A stretch of 64,000 nucleotides of DNA from assembly GCA_011523825.1 (NCBI GenBank), contig WTFX01000029.1:31820-95819 (forward strand). The letters run 5' to 3'. A program made the translations under genes and the position numbers. The notes under the pieces were generated by a model that searched no databases, was not told the DNA's origin, and saw only the letters and a list, made by a program, of their open reading frames with translations. This document shows positions 9,766-17,423 of the stretch, piece by piece. The DNA comes from Microthrixaceae bacterium (GTDB lineage Bacteria; Actinomycetota; Acidimicrobiia; Acidimicrobiales; Poriferisodalaceae). Positions within the stretch are counted from its first letter, which is position 1. The number at the start of each line of letters is the position of its first letter.

Positions 9766-10374
9766 TCAGTCGTTGGGCGGATCTGCGGCCTTGCGACGCT
9801 GACGTGACACGCGGTCTGGACTCAGCAACATCGTCATGTTGCGTCCGTCGAGACGGGGAAACTGGTCGACCTTGCCGACCTCGGCAACCGCTTCGGCAAC
9901 CCGCTCGAGGATCTGGCCGCCGAGTTCGGGATGGAAGACCTCACGACCCCTGAACATGACGGTGACCTTCACCTTGTGGCCATCCTCGAGGAACTTGCAG
10001 ACCTTGGCTGTCTTGGTGCCGAAGTCGCCGGTCCCGATCTTGGGCCGGTACTTCATCTCCTTCAGCCCGGCATGGGTCGCCTTGCGCCGCGATTCCTTCG
10101 CCCGCTGTGCCGCCTCGTACTTGTACTTGCCGTAATCCATGATCCGGCAGACCGGCGGGGCGGCGTTGGGCGCCACCTCCACGAGGTCCAAGTCCATATT
10201 GCGGGCGATTTGCAGCGCTTCGGGAACCGACTTGATGCCGATCTGCTCGCCGTCGGGTGCGACCAAGCGGACCTCGCGGACCCTGATGTCCTCGTTGATC
10301 CGGGCGTCACCGTCACTTGCGCGTGCTATGGCCGTACTCGCTTGTCCAAAGGACGCTCCTCGTCCACGCGGCAT
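9766..10374 (-). CDS. infC: Translation initiation factor IF-3
   Basis: IF-3 (202 aa from ATG 10374) binds the 30S subunit and proofreads start-codon selection. The N-domain begins RINEDIRVREVRLV, the linker holds RIMDYGKYKYE, and the C-domain contains KEMKYRPKIGTGDFGTK. The frame is open far upstream, but that stretch is antisense to a real plus-strand gene and reads as low-complexity Arg/Pro, so it is rejected. Between ATG 10374 and the conserved RINED there is no ATG/GTG/TTG, only ATA and ATC codons. IF-3 genes are known to use rare AUU/AUC/AUA starts for autoregulation, so a start nearer to the domain cannot be excluded. First gene of the operon. Confidence 0.95.
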   Translation of the reverse strand: MPRGRGASFGQASTAIARASDGDARINEDIRVREVRLVAPDGEQIGIKSVPEALQIARNMDLDLVEVAPNAAPPVCRIMDYGKYKYEAAQRAKESRRKATHAGLKEMKYRPKIGTGDFGTKTAKVCKFLEDGHKVKVTVMFRGREVFHPELGGQILERVAEAVAEVGKVDQFPRLDGRNMTMLLSPDRVSRQRRKAADPPND

Positions 10375-10511
10375 CCTCTGCGAGCCCGGTACCAGAACGC
10401 GCCCTTGGGCGGTCCGGTGGGGGTCAGACCCCGCTTGTTCCTGTTGTAGGGGCCGTAGGGTAACAGCGCTGGGGAAAGCCAGCACAGCCAATCGGGGCGG
10501 GGAGGTCAGCG
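10375..10511. promoter_or_regulatory. Divergent intergenic region (infC leader / DUF1844 gene upstream region)
   Basis: 137-nt gap between divergently transcribed infC and the DUF1844-like gene; both promoters must lie here. Short inverted repeats are visible: CGCCC-TT-GGGCG (10400-10411) and GGGGTC-A-GACCCC (10420-10432). They could fold in the infC leader mRNA. No confident -35/-10 pair was found. A GGGGAGG ribosome site for the plus-strand gene occupies the right edge. Confidence 0.35.
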
Positions 10512-11009
10512 ATGAGCACGTTGTGGACACCCGAAGGTGAGCATCGGGTACCTCGCGAGAGCGCCGACGAGCCGCCGAATGCTCCCCCTCCCACGGCCGA
10601 CGAAGGAGGCGCATACGGCGCAGCCGAAGAAGGCGGCGCCTTCGGCGGCGAACTCGACATCGACCCCGAGACCGGGCTCCCGATCGATCCGCGCACCGGC
10701 GAGCCGTTCGATCCCGAAGAGCTGGCTGCGATGCAGGAGCAGCTGCGCGAGGCCCAGGAACAGCTCGTCTCGGTGCCTGCGGCTGAGATTGTGCAGAACC
10801 ACATGATGGGGTTGTTCGAGCTCGCGGCATTGCATCTGCGGCGTGACCCACCCGATCTTGCCGAAGCACGGCTGCCGATCGACGCGCTGGGCCTGCTGGT
10901 GGACAACCTCGCCGACCAGCTGCCGGCCGGCGACACGCTGCAGGGCGCGCTGCAGCAGATTCGCCTCGCCTACGTCGAGATCCACAAGCGCCTGACTGCA
11001 GCCGAATAG
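10512..11009 (+). CDS. DUF1844-like hypothetical protein
   Basis: 165 aa with a clear GGGGAGG ribosome site before the ATG. The first ~65 residues are acidic, Gly/Pro/Glu-rich and probably disordered. The C-terminal half (about 90-165: EIVQNHMMGLFELAALHL ... ARLPIDALGLLVDNL ... LQQIRLAYVEI) resembles the DUF1844 helical family, small proteins of unknown function often found near translation genes. No signal peptide or membrane segment. It overlaps, antisense, an upstream extension of the infC frame that is not coding. Function unknown. Confidence 0.8.
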   Translation: MSTLWTPEGEHRVPRESADEPPNAPPPTADEGGAYGAAEEGGAFGGELDIDPETGLPIDPRTGEPFDPEELAAMQEQLREAQEQLVSVPAAEIVQNHMMGLFELAALHLRRDPPDLAEARLPIDALGLLVDNLADQLPAGDTLQGALQQIRLAYVEIHKRLTAAE

Positions 11010-11090
11010 ACGCGACGCCCGAGCCCCAGGGCGGATTCATCACCTAATTCAGCACGGCGCCGCGAGGTGCCGCGGGTACCGTTACCGCCC

Positions 11091-11966
11091 GTGCTCAAGC
11101 TCGTGCTCCCCAAGGGCTCGCTCGAAGAGGCGACCCTGCGGCTCTTTGAAGATGCAGACCTGCCGGTGCGGCGGGGCTCGGCGGTTGACTACCGCGCCAA
11201 CATTGACGACCCTCGCATCGACGACGTACGCATCCTGCGACCCCAAGAGATCCCGTCCTATGTCGCTGACGGACTGTTCGACTTGGGCATCGCCGGGCGT
11301 GACTGGATCGAAGAGACCAACAGCGACGTGATTTCGCTCGGCGAACTGCGTTACTCGAAAGCAACTTCACGGCCGGTGCGCATCGTCGTGGCAGTGCCCG
11401 ACGACAGCAGGTTCCGGGCGCTCGCCGACCTGCCGAACGGGGTGCGGGTGTCGAGCGAGTATCCCGAGCTGACCCGACGGTTCTTCGCCGAACGAGGCGT
11501 GGACGCGGACGTGCGGCTGAGCTATGGCGCTACCGAGGCCAAGGCCCCCGAGATCGTGGACGCGGTGGTCGACCTCACGGAGACCGGCCGAGCCCTGCAC
11601 GCGGCGGGCCTGCGCATCATTGATGAAATCCTCACGAGCTACACCGAGATCTTCACCAATCAGGCTGCCTACGACGACCCGGATAAGCGCCGGGCCATGA
11701 CGCAGATCAAGACGCTGCTGGACGGGGTGCTGGATGCCCGTGGTCGCGTCTTGGTGAAGCTGAACGTAGGGCGCGAGCACCTCGACGCCGTGGTGAAGCT
11801 GCTTCCCTCCATGAAGGCCCCGACGGTGAACGAACTGTGGGGCGGCGAGGCCTACGCAGTAGAGACGGTCGTGCCGAAGCACCAGATCAACGTGCTCATC
11901 CCCGAACTCCTAGAACAGGGCGCGGCCGACATCATCGAGATGCCGATCTCCAAGATCGTCCCCTAG
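11091..11966 (+). CDS. hisG: ATP phosphoribosyltransferase (long form)
   Basis: First enzyme of histidine biosynthesis: joins ATP and PRPP to phosphoribosyl-ATP. The catalytic lobes begin LKLVLPKGSLEEATLRLFE, and the PRPP-binding stretch near 155-170 (VDAVVDLTETG) is conserved. The last ~75 residues (VKLNVGREHLDAVVKLLPSM to the end) form the regulatory HisG C-terminal domain, so this is the long hexameric, histidine-feedback-regulated form that needs no HisZ. GTG 11091 gives the family N-terminus; an in-frame GTG at 11067 would add eight residues. No other his gene is in the window. Its stop codon overlaps the convergent ribBA stop. Confidence 0.95.
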   Translation: MLKLVLPKGSLEEATLRLFEDADLPVRRGSAVDYRANIDDPRIDDVRILRPQEIPSYVADGLFDLGIAGRDWIEETNSDVISLGELRYSKATSRPVRIVVAVPDDSRFRALADLPNGVRVSSEYPELTRRFFAERGVDADVRLSYGATEAKAPEIVDAVVDLTETGRALHAAGLRIIDEILTSYTEIFTNQAAYDDPDKRRAMTQIKTLLDGVLDARGRVLVKLNVGREHLDAVVKLLPSMKAPTVNELWGGEAYAVETVVPKHQINVLIPELLEQGAADIIEMPISKIVP

Positions 11967-13294
11967 TCGGCGAGCGGGGGTGCCTCTTCGAGATCGGCGT
12001 CGACTTCGGCACCGCCGTCAGCCTCGTCGTCCATGAGATGGCCCAAGCGCATCTTCTTGGTGCGCAGGTAGGCGCTGTTGTAGGGGTTCGCGTTCGATGA
12101 CGTCGGCACGCGCTCGACGACTTCGAGCCCATAGCCGGACAGGCCGCCGATCTTGTTGGGGTTGTTGGTCATCAGCCGCATCCGCTGCACCCCGAGCTCA
12201 GCCAGGATCTGCGCACCGATGCCGTATTCCCTGCTGTCCACCGGCAAGCCCAGCTCCAGGTTGGCGTCGACCGTGTCGCGGCCGGCGTCCTGCAGCGAGT
12301 ACGCAGCAATCTTGTGGCCGATGCCGATGCCGCGGCCCTCGTGGCCCCGCAGGTAGACGAGCACGCCCGCGCCTGCTTCGGCGATGGCCTCGAGCGCACT
12401 GTGCAGCTGTGAGCCGCAGTCGCAGCGCATCGACGCCAGGATGTCGCCGGTCAGGCACTCGCTGTGCACGCGCACCAGCACGGGCTCTGCGCCCATCACA
12501 GATCCGTATGTCAGCGCCAGATGCTCGGTGTCGTCGAAGTCGCGGAAGACGTGGCCGGTGAACTCGCCGTAGATGGTGGGGATGCGGGCCTGAGATATCG
12601 GGTCGACCAGGCGCTCATTGACCCGCCGGTAGCGGATGAGGTCGGCAATCGAGATGAGCAGCAGACCGTGCTGCTCGCAGAACTGGATCAGGTCGGGCAC
12701 CCGGGCCATGGTCCCGTCGTCGTTGACCACCTCGCACAGCACGCCCGCCGGATGGCAGCCGGCCAGCCGGGCCAGATCCACCGCGGCTTCAGTATGGCCT
12801 GCTCGCTTGAGCACGCCGCCGGGCCGGTAACGCAGCGGCAGCACGTGGCCGGGACGGTTGAAGTCGTTCGCGCTGGACTTGGGGTCGGCCAGCAGGTTGA
12901 GCGTCAGCGAGCGATCTGCCGCCGAAATGCCCGTCGTGGTGCCCTCGGCGGCATCGACCGTGACCGTGTAAGCGGTGCGCATGGACTCGGTGTTGACCGT
13001 CACCATGAGCGGCAGCGCCAGGTCATCGAGGCGCTCGCCCATCAGGGGTGCGCAGATGACGCCCGATGTGTAGCGAACGAAGAACGCCATGGCCTCGGGC
13101 GTGGCGTGCTCGGCCGCCATGATGAGATCGCCTTCGTTCTCGCGGTCTTCATCGTCGACCACCACCACGATCTCACCGCGGCCGATGGCCTCGATCGCTT
13201 CGGGAATGGCAGCGAACGGCGATGCAGGAGGTGCGTCGTCAGCTGCGTCGCGGTCGGTCATGCCGGACTCACTCATCGTCGGTTGCTGCACCAT
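11963..13294 (-). CDS. ribBA: Bifunctional DHBP synthase / GTP cyclohydrolase II
   Basis: Feeds riboflavin synthesis from both precursors. The N-terminal half (about 25-225) is 3,4-dihydroxy-2-butanone-4-phosphate synthase with the metal/substrate motif DDEDRENEGDL. The C-terminal half is GTP cyclohydrolase II with the zinc cysteines C-x9-C-x-C (ECLTGDILASMRCDC) and the GHEGRGIG motif. Of three candidate ATG starts, 13294 overlaps ribE by 26 nt, 13276 by 8 nt, and 13261 lies 7 nt past the ribE stop. None has a strong ribosome site, so translation is probably coupled. Last gene of the moaB-ribD-ribE-ribBA unit. Confidence 0.96.
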   Translation of the reverse strand: MVQQPTMSESGMTDRDAADDAPPASPFAAIPEAIEAIGRGEIVVVVDDEDRENEGDLIMAAEHATPEAMAFFVRYTSGVICAPLMGERLDDLALPLMVTVNTESMRTAYTVTVDAAEGTTTGISAADRSLTLNLLADPKSSANDFNRPGHVLPLRYRPGGVLKRAGHTEAAVDLARLAGCHPAGVLCEVVNDDGTMARVPDLIQFCEQHGLLLISIADLIRYRRVNERLVDPISQARIPTIYGEFTGHVFRDFDDTEHLALTYGSVMGAEPVLVRVHSECLTGDILASMRCDCGSQLHSALEAIAEAGAGVLVYLRGHEGRGIGIGHKIAAYSLQDAGRDTVDANLELGLPVDSREYGIGAQILAELGVQRMRLMTNNPNKIGGLSGYGLEVVERVPTSSNANPYNSAYLRTKKMRLGHLMDDEADGGAEVDADLEEAPPLAD

Positions 13295-13874
13295 TCTGCC
13301 CGAGCAGACGCTCGACGTAACGGGCGAGGACGTCGACCTCGAGGTTGACGAGGTCTCCGGCCTGCGCAGTGCCCATGGTGGTCATAGCCATGGTGTGCGG
13401 GATGAGCGCCACCGAGAACTCGCATCCGCCCTCGTCGTCGTCGGTGATGTCGAAGCAGGTCAGGCTGATGCCGTTGAGGGTCACTGAGCCCTTCTCCACG
13501 AGGTAGCGGCGCAAGCCGCCCTCGGGCGGCACGGCGACGCGCAGATCAGGGGCCGGGCGCTTGATCGTCGCCACTCCGTCGACGTGGCCCTGCACGAGGT
13601 GCCCGCCGAGCCGGTCGGCGTAGCGCATGCAGCGCTCGAGATTCACGGGGTCACCCTCCGCCAGCGAGCCCAGCGCAGTTCGCTTGACGGTCTCAGCACT
13701 CACGTCGGCCGCCCACCAGCCGTCGCCCATCTCGACCACAGTCAGGCAGCAGCCATTCACCGCAATCGAGTCGTCGACGGCGGCATCGGTGAGCACGAGC
13801 GCGGCATTGAACCGGTACCGCTCGCCGTCCTTGCCGGCGAAGCTTCCGAGTTCCTCGACGAGTCCGGTGTACAT
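13269..13874 (-). CDS. ribE: Riboflavin synthase alpha chain
   Basis: Dismutates two 6,7-dimethyl-8-ribityllumazines into riboflavin. 201 aa, two lumazine-synthase-like barrels: MYTGLVEELG at the start, with the internal repeat near residue 100 (HLVQGHVDGVATI then SVTLNGISLTC). The ATG at 13874 fits the family N-terminus (MFTGxxEE) and has AAGGGA 7-8 nt upstream; a GTG five codons earlier sits inside that ribosome site and is rejected. A perfect 7-bp hairpin lies just upstream. No ribH (lumazine synthase) is present in the window. Confidence 0.95.
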   Translation of the reverse strand: MYTGLVEELGSFAGKDGERYRFNAALVLTDAAVDDSIAVNGCCLTVVEMGDGWWAADVSAETVKRTALGSLAEGDPVNLERCMRYADRLGGHLVQGHVDGVATIKRPAPDLRVAVPPEGGLRRYLVEKGSVTLNGISLTCFDITDDDEGGCEFSVALIPHTMAMTTMGTAQAGDLVNLEVDVLARYVERLLGQNGAATDDE

Positions 13875-13893
13875 CGTGTGTCCCTTCACGGAC

Positions 13894-13910
13894 CTGCGCT
13901 AGGAGCGCAG
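13894..13910 (-). promoter_or_regulatory. Hairpin in the ribD-ribE spacer
   Basis: Perfect inverted repeat CTGCGCT-AGG-AGCGCAG (7-bp stem, 3-nt loop), whose near edge is about 20 nt from the ribE start and just upstream of its AAGGGA site. A second, weaker inverted repeat (CCGCCG...CGGCGG, about 13915-13933) precedes it. It could be a processing site, an mRNA stabiliser or a translational control element. The 117-nt spacer does not resemble an FMN riboswitch. Confidence 0.4.
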
Positions 13911-13991
13911 ATTGCCGCCGACGGTACCGGCGGAGTCGGCCAGGGCGCGGCTGGGGCCCAAAGCGAGAGCGCTATCCGGGCCGAGGCGCAT

Positions 13992-15107
13992 CTATCGAAG
14001 CACGGTGATGCGCACGTCGGGTCCGATGCTGCGCACTTCGACGATGTGGCCCCGCCAGAACTCGGCGATGGTCGGCGCACCCGGGCCCGCCAGCACCGGC
14101 GGCCCATCGTCGCCGCCAGCAAGCACCGGCGCGAGATAGACGACATATTCGTTGACGAGGCCGCCTCGGTGCAGCTCTCCCGCGACGTTGGCGCCGCCTT
14201 CCACCAGCAGCTCCACAACGCCTTCGTCGGCCAGCCGGTTCACCACCGGTCGCATCGCTCCGCTGACTTCGACGCACGGCTGCACCTTGGCTTCCGCCGG
14301 TGCCATGCCGAGCACGAAGCGGCGCGGATCGAGCCGCTCAGCAGCAGCGAAGGCGAACGGCGAATGGACCGGCTCGTCGCCGGCCTCGCGCATGTCGAGC
14401 AGCGGCCGGTGAGGACTGGTGGCCGGCAGGTCGCGGACTGTGAGCATCGGGTCATCAGCGCGGACGGTGCCTGCGCCGACCAGCACGGCATCGCAACGTG
14501 CGCGCAGTGCGTGAGCGTCGGCACGCGCCTCGGGCGAGGTGATCCACTGCGAGGTGCCGTCGGGTGCGCCGGTGCGCCCGTCGAGAGTCGCCGCCAGCTT
14601 CAGCACCACCCATGGACGCCCCGTCCGGCGCTGGTGCAGGTACGGGCCCAGCGAAGCTGCCACCGAGCCGTCGGCGTCCCCGACAGCTGCGTCAATGCCG
14701 GCGGCACGCAGCGCTGTCATACCGGTGCCGGCCACATGCGGATCCGGATCGGTCACACCGGCGCAGACTCGTGCGATGCCCGCATCGATGACGGCGTCGA
14801 CGCACGGCGCGGTGCGGCCGGTATGCGAGCACGGCTCCAGCGTGGTGTACACGGTCGCTCCGGCCGGATCGGCACCGGTGCTGCGGGCTGCGTCGAGCGC
14901 CACGATCTCGGCATGTCGCCCGGGCGGTGGCTCAGTTGCGCCCTCGAATACCGTGCCGTCGGGCAAAACCAGCACGGCGCCCACCCACGGATTCGGAGCT
15001 GTGGTGCCGCGAACACTCTCCCCCAGCTGCACGGCACGGTGCATGTGGGCGAGGTCGTCAACGGCATTGGCCGACTCGCCGGTGGGAGCCAGATGCTCGC
15101 CGGACAT
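13992..15107 (-). CDS. ribD: Bifunctional riboflavin biosynthesis deaminase/reductase
   Basis: 371 aa. The N-terminal deaminase domain carries the zinc site HAEIVALDAA and the PCSHTGRTAPC cysteines; the C-terminal reductase domain (about 155-371) contains the NADPH-binding GRPWVVLKLAATLDGR segment and a late GGANVAGEL. Start ATG 15107 overlaps the stop of the upstream moaB-like gene (ATGA), which rules out the longer in-frame extension. The translational coupling ties RibD dosage to the molybdopterin-type protein. Confidence 0.95.
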   Translation of the reverse strand: MSGEHLAPTGESANAVDDLAHMHRAVQLGESVRGTTAPNPWVGAVLVLPDGTVFEGATEPPPGRHAEIVALDAARSTGADPAGATVYTTLEPCSHTGRTAPCVDAVIDAGIARVCAGVTDPDPHVAGTGMTALRAAGIDAAVGDADGSVAASLGPYLHQRRTGRPWVVLKLAATLDGRTGAPDGTSQWITSPEARADAHALRARCDAVLVGAGTVRADDPMLTVRDLPATSPHRPLLDMREAGDEPVHSPFAFAAAERLDPRRFVLGMAPAEAKVQPCVEVSGAMRPVVNRLADEGVVELLVEGGANVAGELHRGGLVNEYVVYLAPVLAGGDDGPPVLAGPGAPTIAEFWRGHIVEVRSIGPDVRITVLR

Positions 15108-15628
15108 CAGTGCAGCCGTTCGCCTGCCAGCAGGGCCAGGGCGTGAGGCAGCACGTCGGCCACGGCCTCGAAGCACTCCACGCAGCCTTTGGTGGAGCCG
15201 GGCGTGTTCAGCACGATCGTGCGGCCGATGATGCCTGCGACGCCTCGAGACAGCCGGCCCAGCGGGTTCACCAGTCGCATTGCTTCGGCCAGGCCGGGTG
15301 CTTCGCGCTCGATCACGGCGCGGGTGCCCTCGGGGGTGAGATCCCGCTCCGTGAAGCCAGTGCCGCCTGTCGACACGATCAGCCCCTCGAACCCGTCCGA
15401 CATCGACCGCAGGGCATCGGCCACCGTGTCGACGCCGTCGGCCACCACGCGTCGCTCGACCACCTCGTAGCCCGCGGCAGCCAGCGCTTCGCCCAGCGCC
15501 TCGCCGCTGCGATCCTCGCGCGTTCCGGCGATCACGCCGTCGGAGACCGTGAGCACCTTGGCCGCGAGTTGGTGCTCGCCGTCGGGCGGGCTGTGAGCGT
15601 GATGATGTGCCGCATGCGATCCGGCCAT
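15107..15628 (-). CDS. MoaB/Mog-family molybdopterin-binding protein
   Basis: 173 aa, MoCF-biosynthesis fold. Diagnostic segments are LTVSDGVIAG, the GGTGFTERDLTPE motif (near residues 88-100) and LNTPGSTKGC. MoaB/Mog proteins adenylylate molybdopterin during molybdenum cofactor synthesis. The His-rich N-terminus (HAAHHHAHS) is unusual and might bind metal. No other moa/moe genes are nearby; the gene leads the riboflavin operon and overlaps ribD by 1 nt of start codon plus stop, which is an uncommon association. Confidence 0.88.
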   Translation of the reverse strand: MAGSHAAHHHAHSPPDGEHQLAAKVLTVSDGVIAGTREDRSGEALGEALAAAGYEVVERRVVADGVDTVADALRSMSDGFEGLIVSTGGTGFTERDLTPEGTRAVIEREAPGLAEAMRLVNPLGRLSRGVAGIIGRTIVLNTPGSTKGCVECFEAVADVLPHALALLAGERLH

Positions 15629-15730
15629 CGCGGCAGGCTACCGACGCTCATGTGAGCGTTCCCCTGGCCGACTCGCTGCACCCGTCGGCAGACCCGGCGG
15701 TGTACTTCGCCCCGTCACTAGCCTGCGGTC

Positions 15731-16894
15731 ATGGCATATGCGAGCGGCCGGACCTACCTCGATGCCGACAGCCACCTCATGGAGCTGCCGGATTTTCTGC
15801 AGTCACACGCTGAGAGCGACATGCGGGACCGTCTCCCGCTGATCGAATTCTCCAGCGCGGGCGAATCGGTGAACAACTTCGAGGCGGCGGGCGGCAGTCG
15901 TTCCCACACGCCCGAGACCGTGGCCGATCTTGTCGCAATGGGCGACGACCTGATCCGGGGACCGAAGGGGTACCACGCGCTGGGAGCGTTCAACTCCGCC
16001 GAACGCACGACGGCACTGGACCTGCTCGGCTTCGACCGGCAGTTCGTGTTCGCCACCTTCAGCGCCGGCGTGGTGTTCGACCCCAAGCTGGACCACGACG
16101 TCCGCTACGGCGCCGCCCGTGCGCACAACCGCGGCATGGCTGAGTTCTGCGCCGACGACGATCGCATGATCGGCGTGGCGTTGCTGCCGCTCGACGACCC
16201 CCAGATGGCGATGGACGAGATGTCGTTTGCCCTCGAGGCGGGGCTCGGCGCTATGTGGGTGCCGCACCGTCCTGCCGGCGGCAGGTCGCCCGGTCACGAC
16301 GATCTCGACCCGGTCTGGGCGCAGATGGCCGAAGCCGGCGTGCCATTCCTGCTGCATGTCGGCGGGAACCCGCTGCAGATCGCGCCGGAGTGGATGAACA
16401 CGGGCCGCCCCACGCCGACCGACTGGCTGGGAGGCGGCGAGAACGTCCGCGGCAAGGACATGGTTGCGCTCCACCACGCTGCCGAGACCTTCGTGGGTGT
16501 CTTGGTGCTCGACGGCGTGCTGAGCCGGCACCCGAACCTGCGCGGCGGGGTCGTGGAGCTCGGCGCTGCCTGGGTGCCCCAGATGCTGCGGCGGCTGGAT
16601 GTCACCGTGGAGACCTGGAAGCGCTCCGAACCCGAGCTGGCTGCGTTCAGCGAGCTCCCGTCGGAACAGGTCACGCGGCAGATGGCCTTCACGCCCTACC
16701 CCATCGAAGACGTCGGCGCCATGATCCGCGAGTCCAACGAGCACCTGTACATGTTCTCGAGCGACTACCCCCACATCGAGGGGGGCCGGAACCCGCTGGG
16801 CCGCTTCAATGCGTCACTCGAGGGCTTCGCCGGCGGCGTGCTGGACCGTTTCTTTGCCGACAACATGGCGGAGCTGATCGGCGATCGGTCCTGA
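15731..16894 (+). CDS. Amidohydrolase-2 family (COG2159-like) metal-dependent hydrolase
   Basis: 387-aa TIM-barrel hydrolase or decarboxylase. The first metal-site segment is LDADSHLME (D-x-H/E type near residue 12) and the C-terminal active-site stretch is FSSDYPHIEGGRNP. Several histidines in between (LLHVGG, LHHAAE) fit the ACMSD-like superfamily, which includes decarboxylases such as gamma-resorcylate decarboxylase. The substrate is not predictable. Divergent from the moaB-rib unit with a ~100-nt shared upstream region. Confidence 0.82.
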   Translation: MAYASGRTYLDADSHLMELPDFLQSHAESDMRDRLPLIEFSSAGESVNNFEAAGGSRSHTPETVADLVAMGDDLIRGPKGYHALGAFNSAERTTALDLLGFDRQFVFATFSAGVVFDPKLDHDVRYGAARAHNRGMAEFCADDDRMIGVALLPLDDPQMAMDEMSFALEAGLGAMWVPHRPAGGRSPGHDDLDPVWAQMAEAGVPFLLHVGGNPLQIAPEWMNTGRPTPTDWLGGGENVRGKDMVALHHAAETFVGVLVLDGVLSRHPNLRGGVVELGAAWVPQMLRRLDVTVETWKRSEPELAAFSELPSEQVTRQMAFTPYPIEDVGAMIRESNEHLYMFSSDYPHIEGGRNPLGRFNASLEGFAGGVLDRFFADNMAELIGDRS

Positions 16895-16969
16895 CCCCGG
16901 ACGCCCGCCGATCCGTGGTATCCCCGCCGCAGGAACCGTTCTGGCCCTGAGGAGGAATCGAGGTCACCC

Positions 16970-17398
16970 ATGACAGCAATCAGCGAAGTGAGCCGCGTCG
17001 TCACGTTCGATCTCGACACCGTCCGTGTCGTGCTACATGTGCTGGCGGTGACAGTGTGGATCGGCGGCCAGATCGTGGTCGGAGCGGTGGTGCCGGTTGT
17101 CGGGCGTGCCTTCCCGGGTTCGGGCAAGGTGGCAGCGAAGGCCTTCTCACGCGTGGCGTGGCCCGCATTCGGCATCGCCGTGGTGACCGGGCTGTGGGGC
17201 ATGCTCGCCATACCGAGCGAGGAAACGAGCACCGGCTGGTCGATGCTGCTCGGCATCAAGATGCTGCTCGTGCTGATCTCCGGCGTGGGTGCGCTGGTGC
17301 ATCAGAACGCCGGCGACAACGTGGCCAAGCGTGGCGCGGGCGCCGGCGTGTCGCTGCTGTGCGGCCTGACGGCACTGCTGTTCGGCGTGATGCTCTAG
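16970..17398 (+). CDS. CopD-like four-helix membrane protein
   Basis: 142 aa with four predicted transmembrane helices (about 22-45, 62-82, 92-108, 122-142). The signature HVLAVTVWIGGQI resembles the His-x6-Trp-x-Gly-Gly pattern of CopD-domain and related small membrane proteins, some of which handle copper or haem. A GAGG ribosome site lies about 7 nt before the ATG. It sits between an amidohydrolase gene and a convergent CoA-transferase gene; function not established. Confidence 0.75.
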   Translation: MTAISEVSRVVTFDLDTVRVVLHVLAVTVWIGGQIVVGAVVPVVGRAFPGSGKVAAKAFSRVAWPAFGIAVVTGLWGMLAIPSEETSTGWSMLLGIKMLLVLISGVGALVHQNAGDNVAKRGAGAGVSLLCGLTALLFGVML

Positions 17399-17423
17399 TT
17401 CCGGCACCCCGGGACGGGCACGG

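Noticed and set aside
9766..11043. 425-codon frame extending infC upstream
   Set aside because: The extension is antisense to the DUF1844-like gene and is low-complexity Arg/Pro; IF-3 homology starts near 10374.
13875..15730. FMN riboswitch for the riboflavin operon
   Set aside because: The gaps before moaB and ribE are short and lack the conserved FMN aptamer segments; only simple hairpins are visible.
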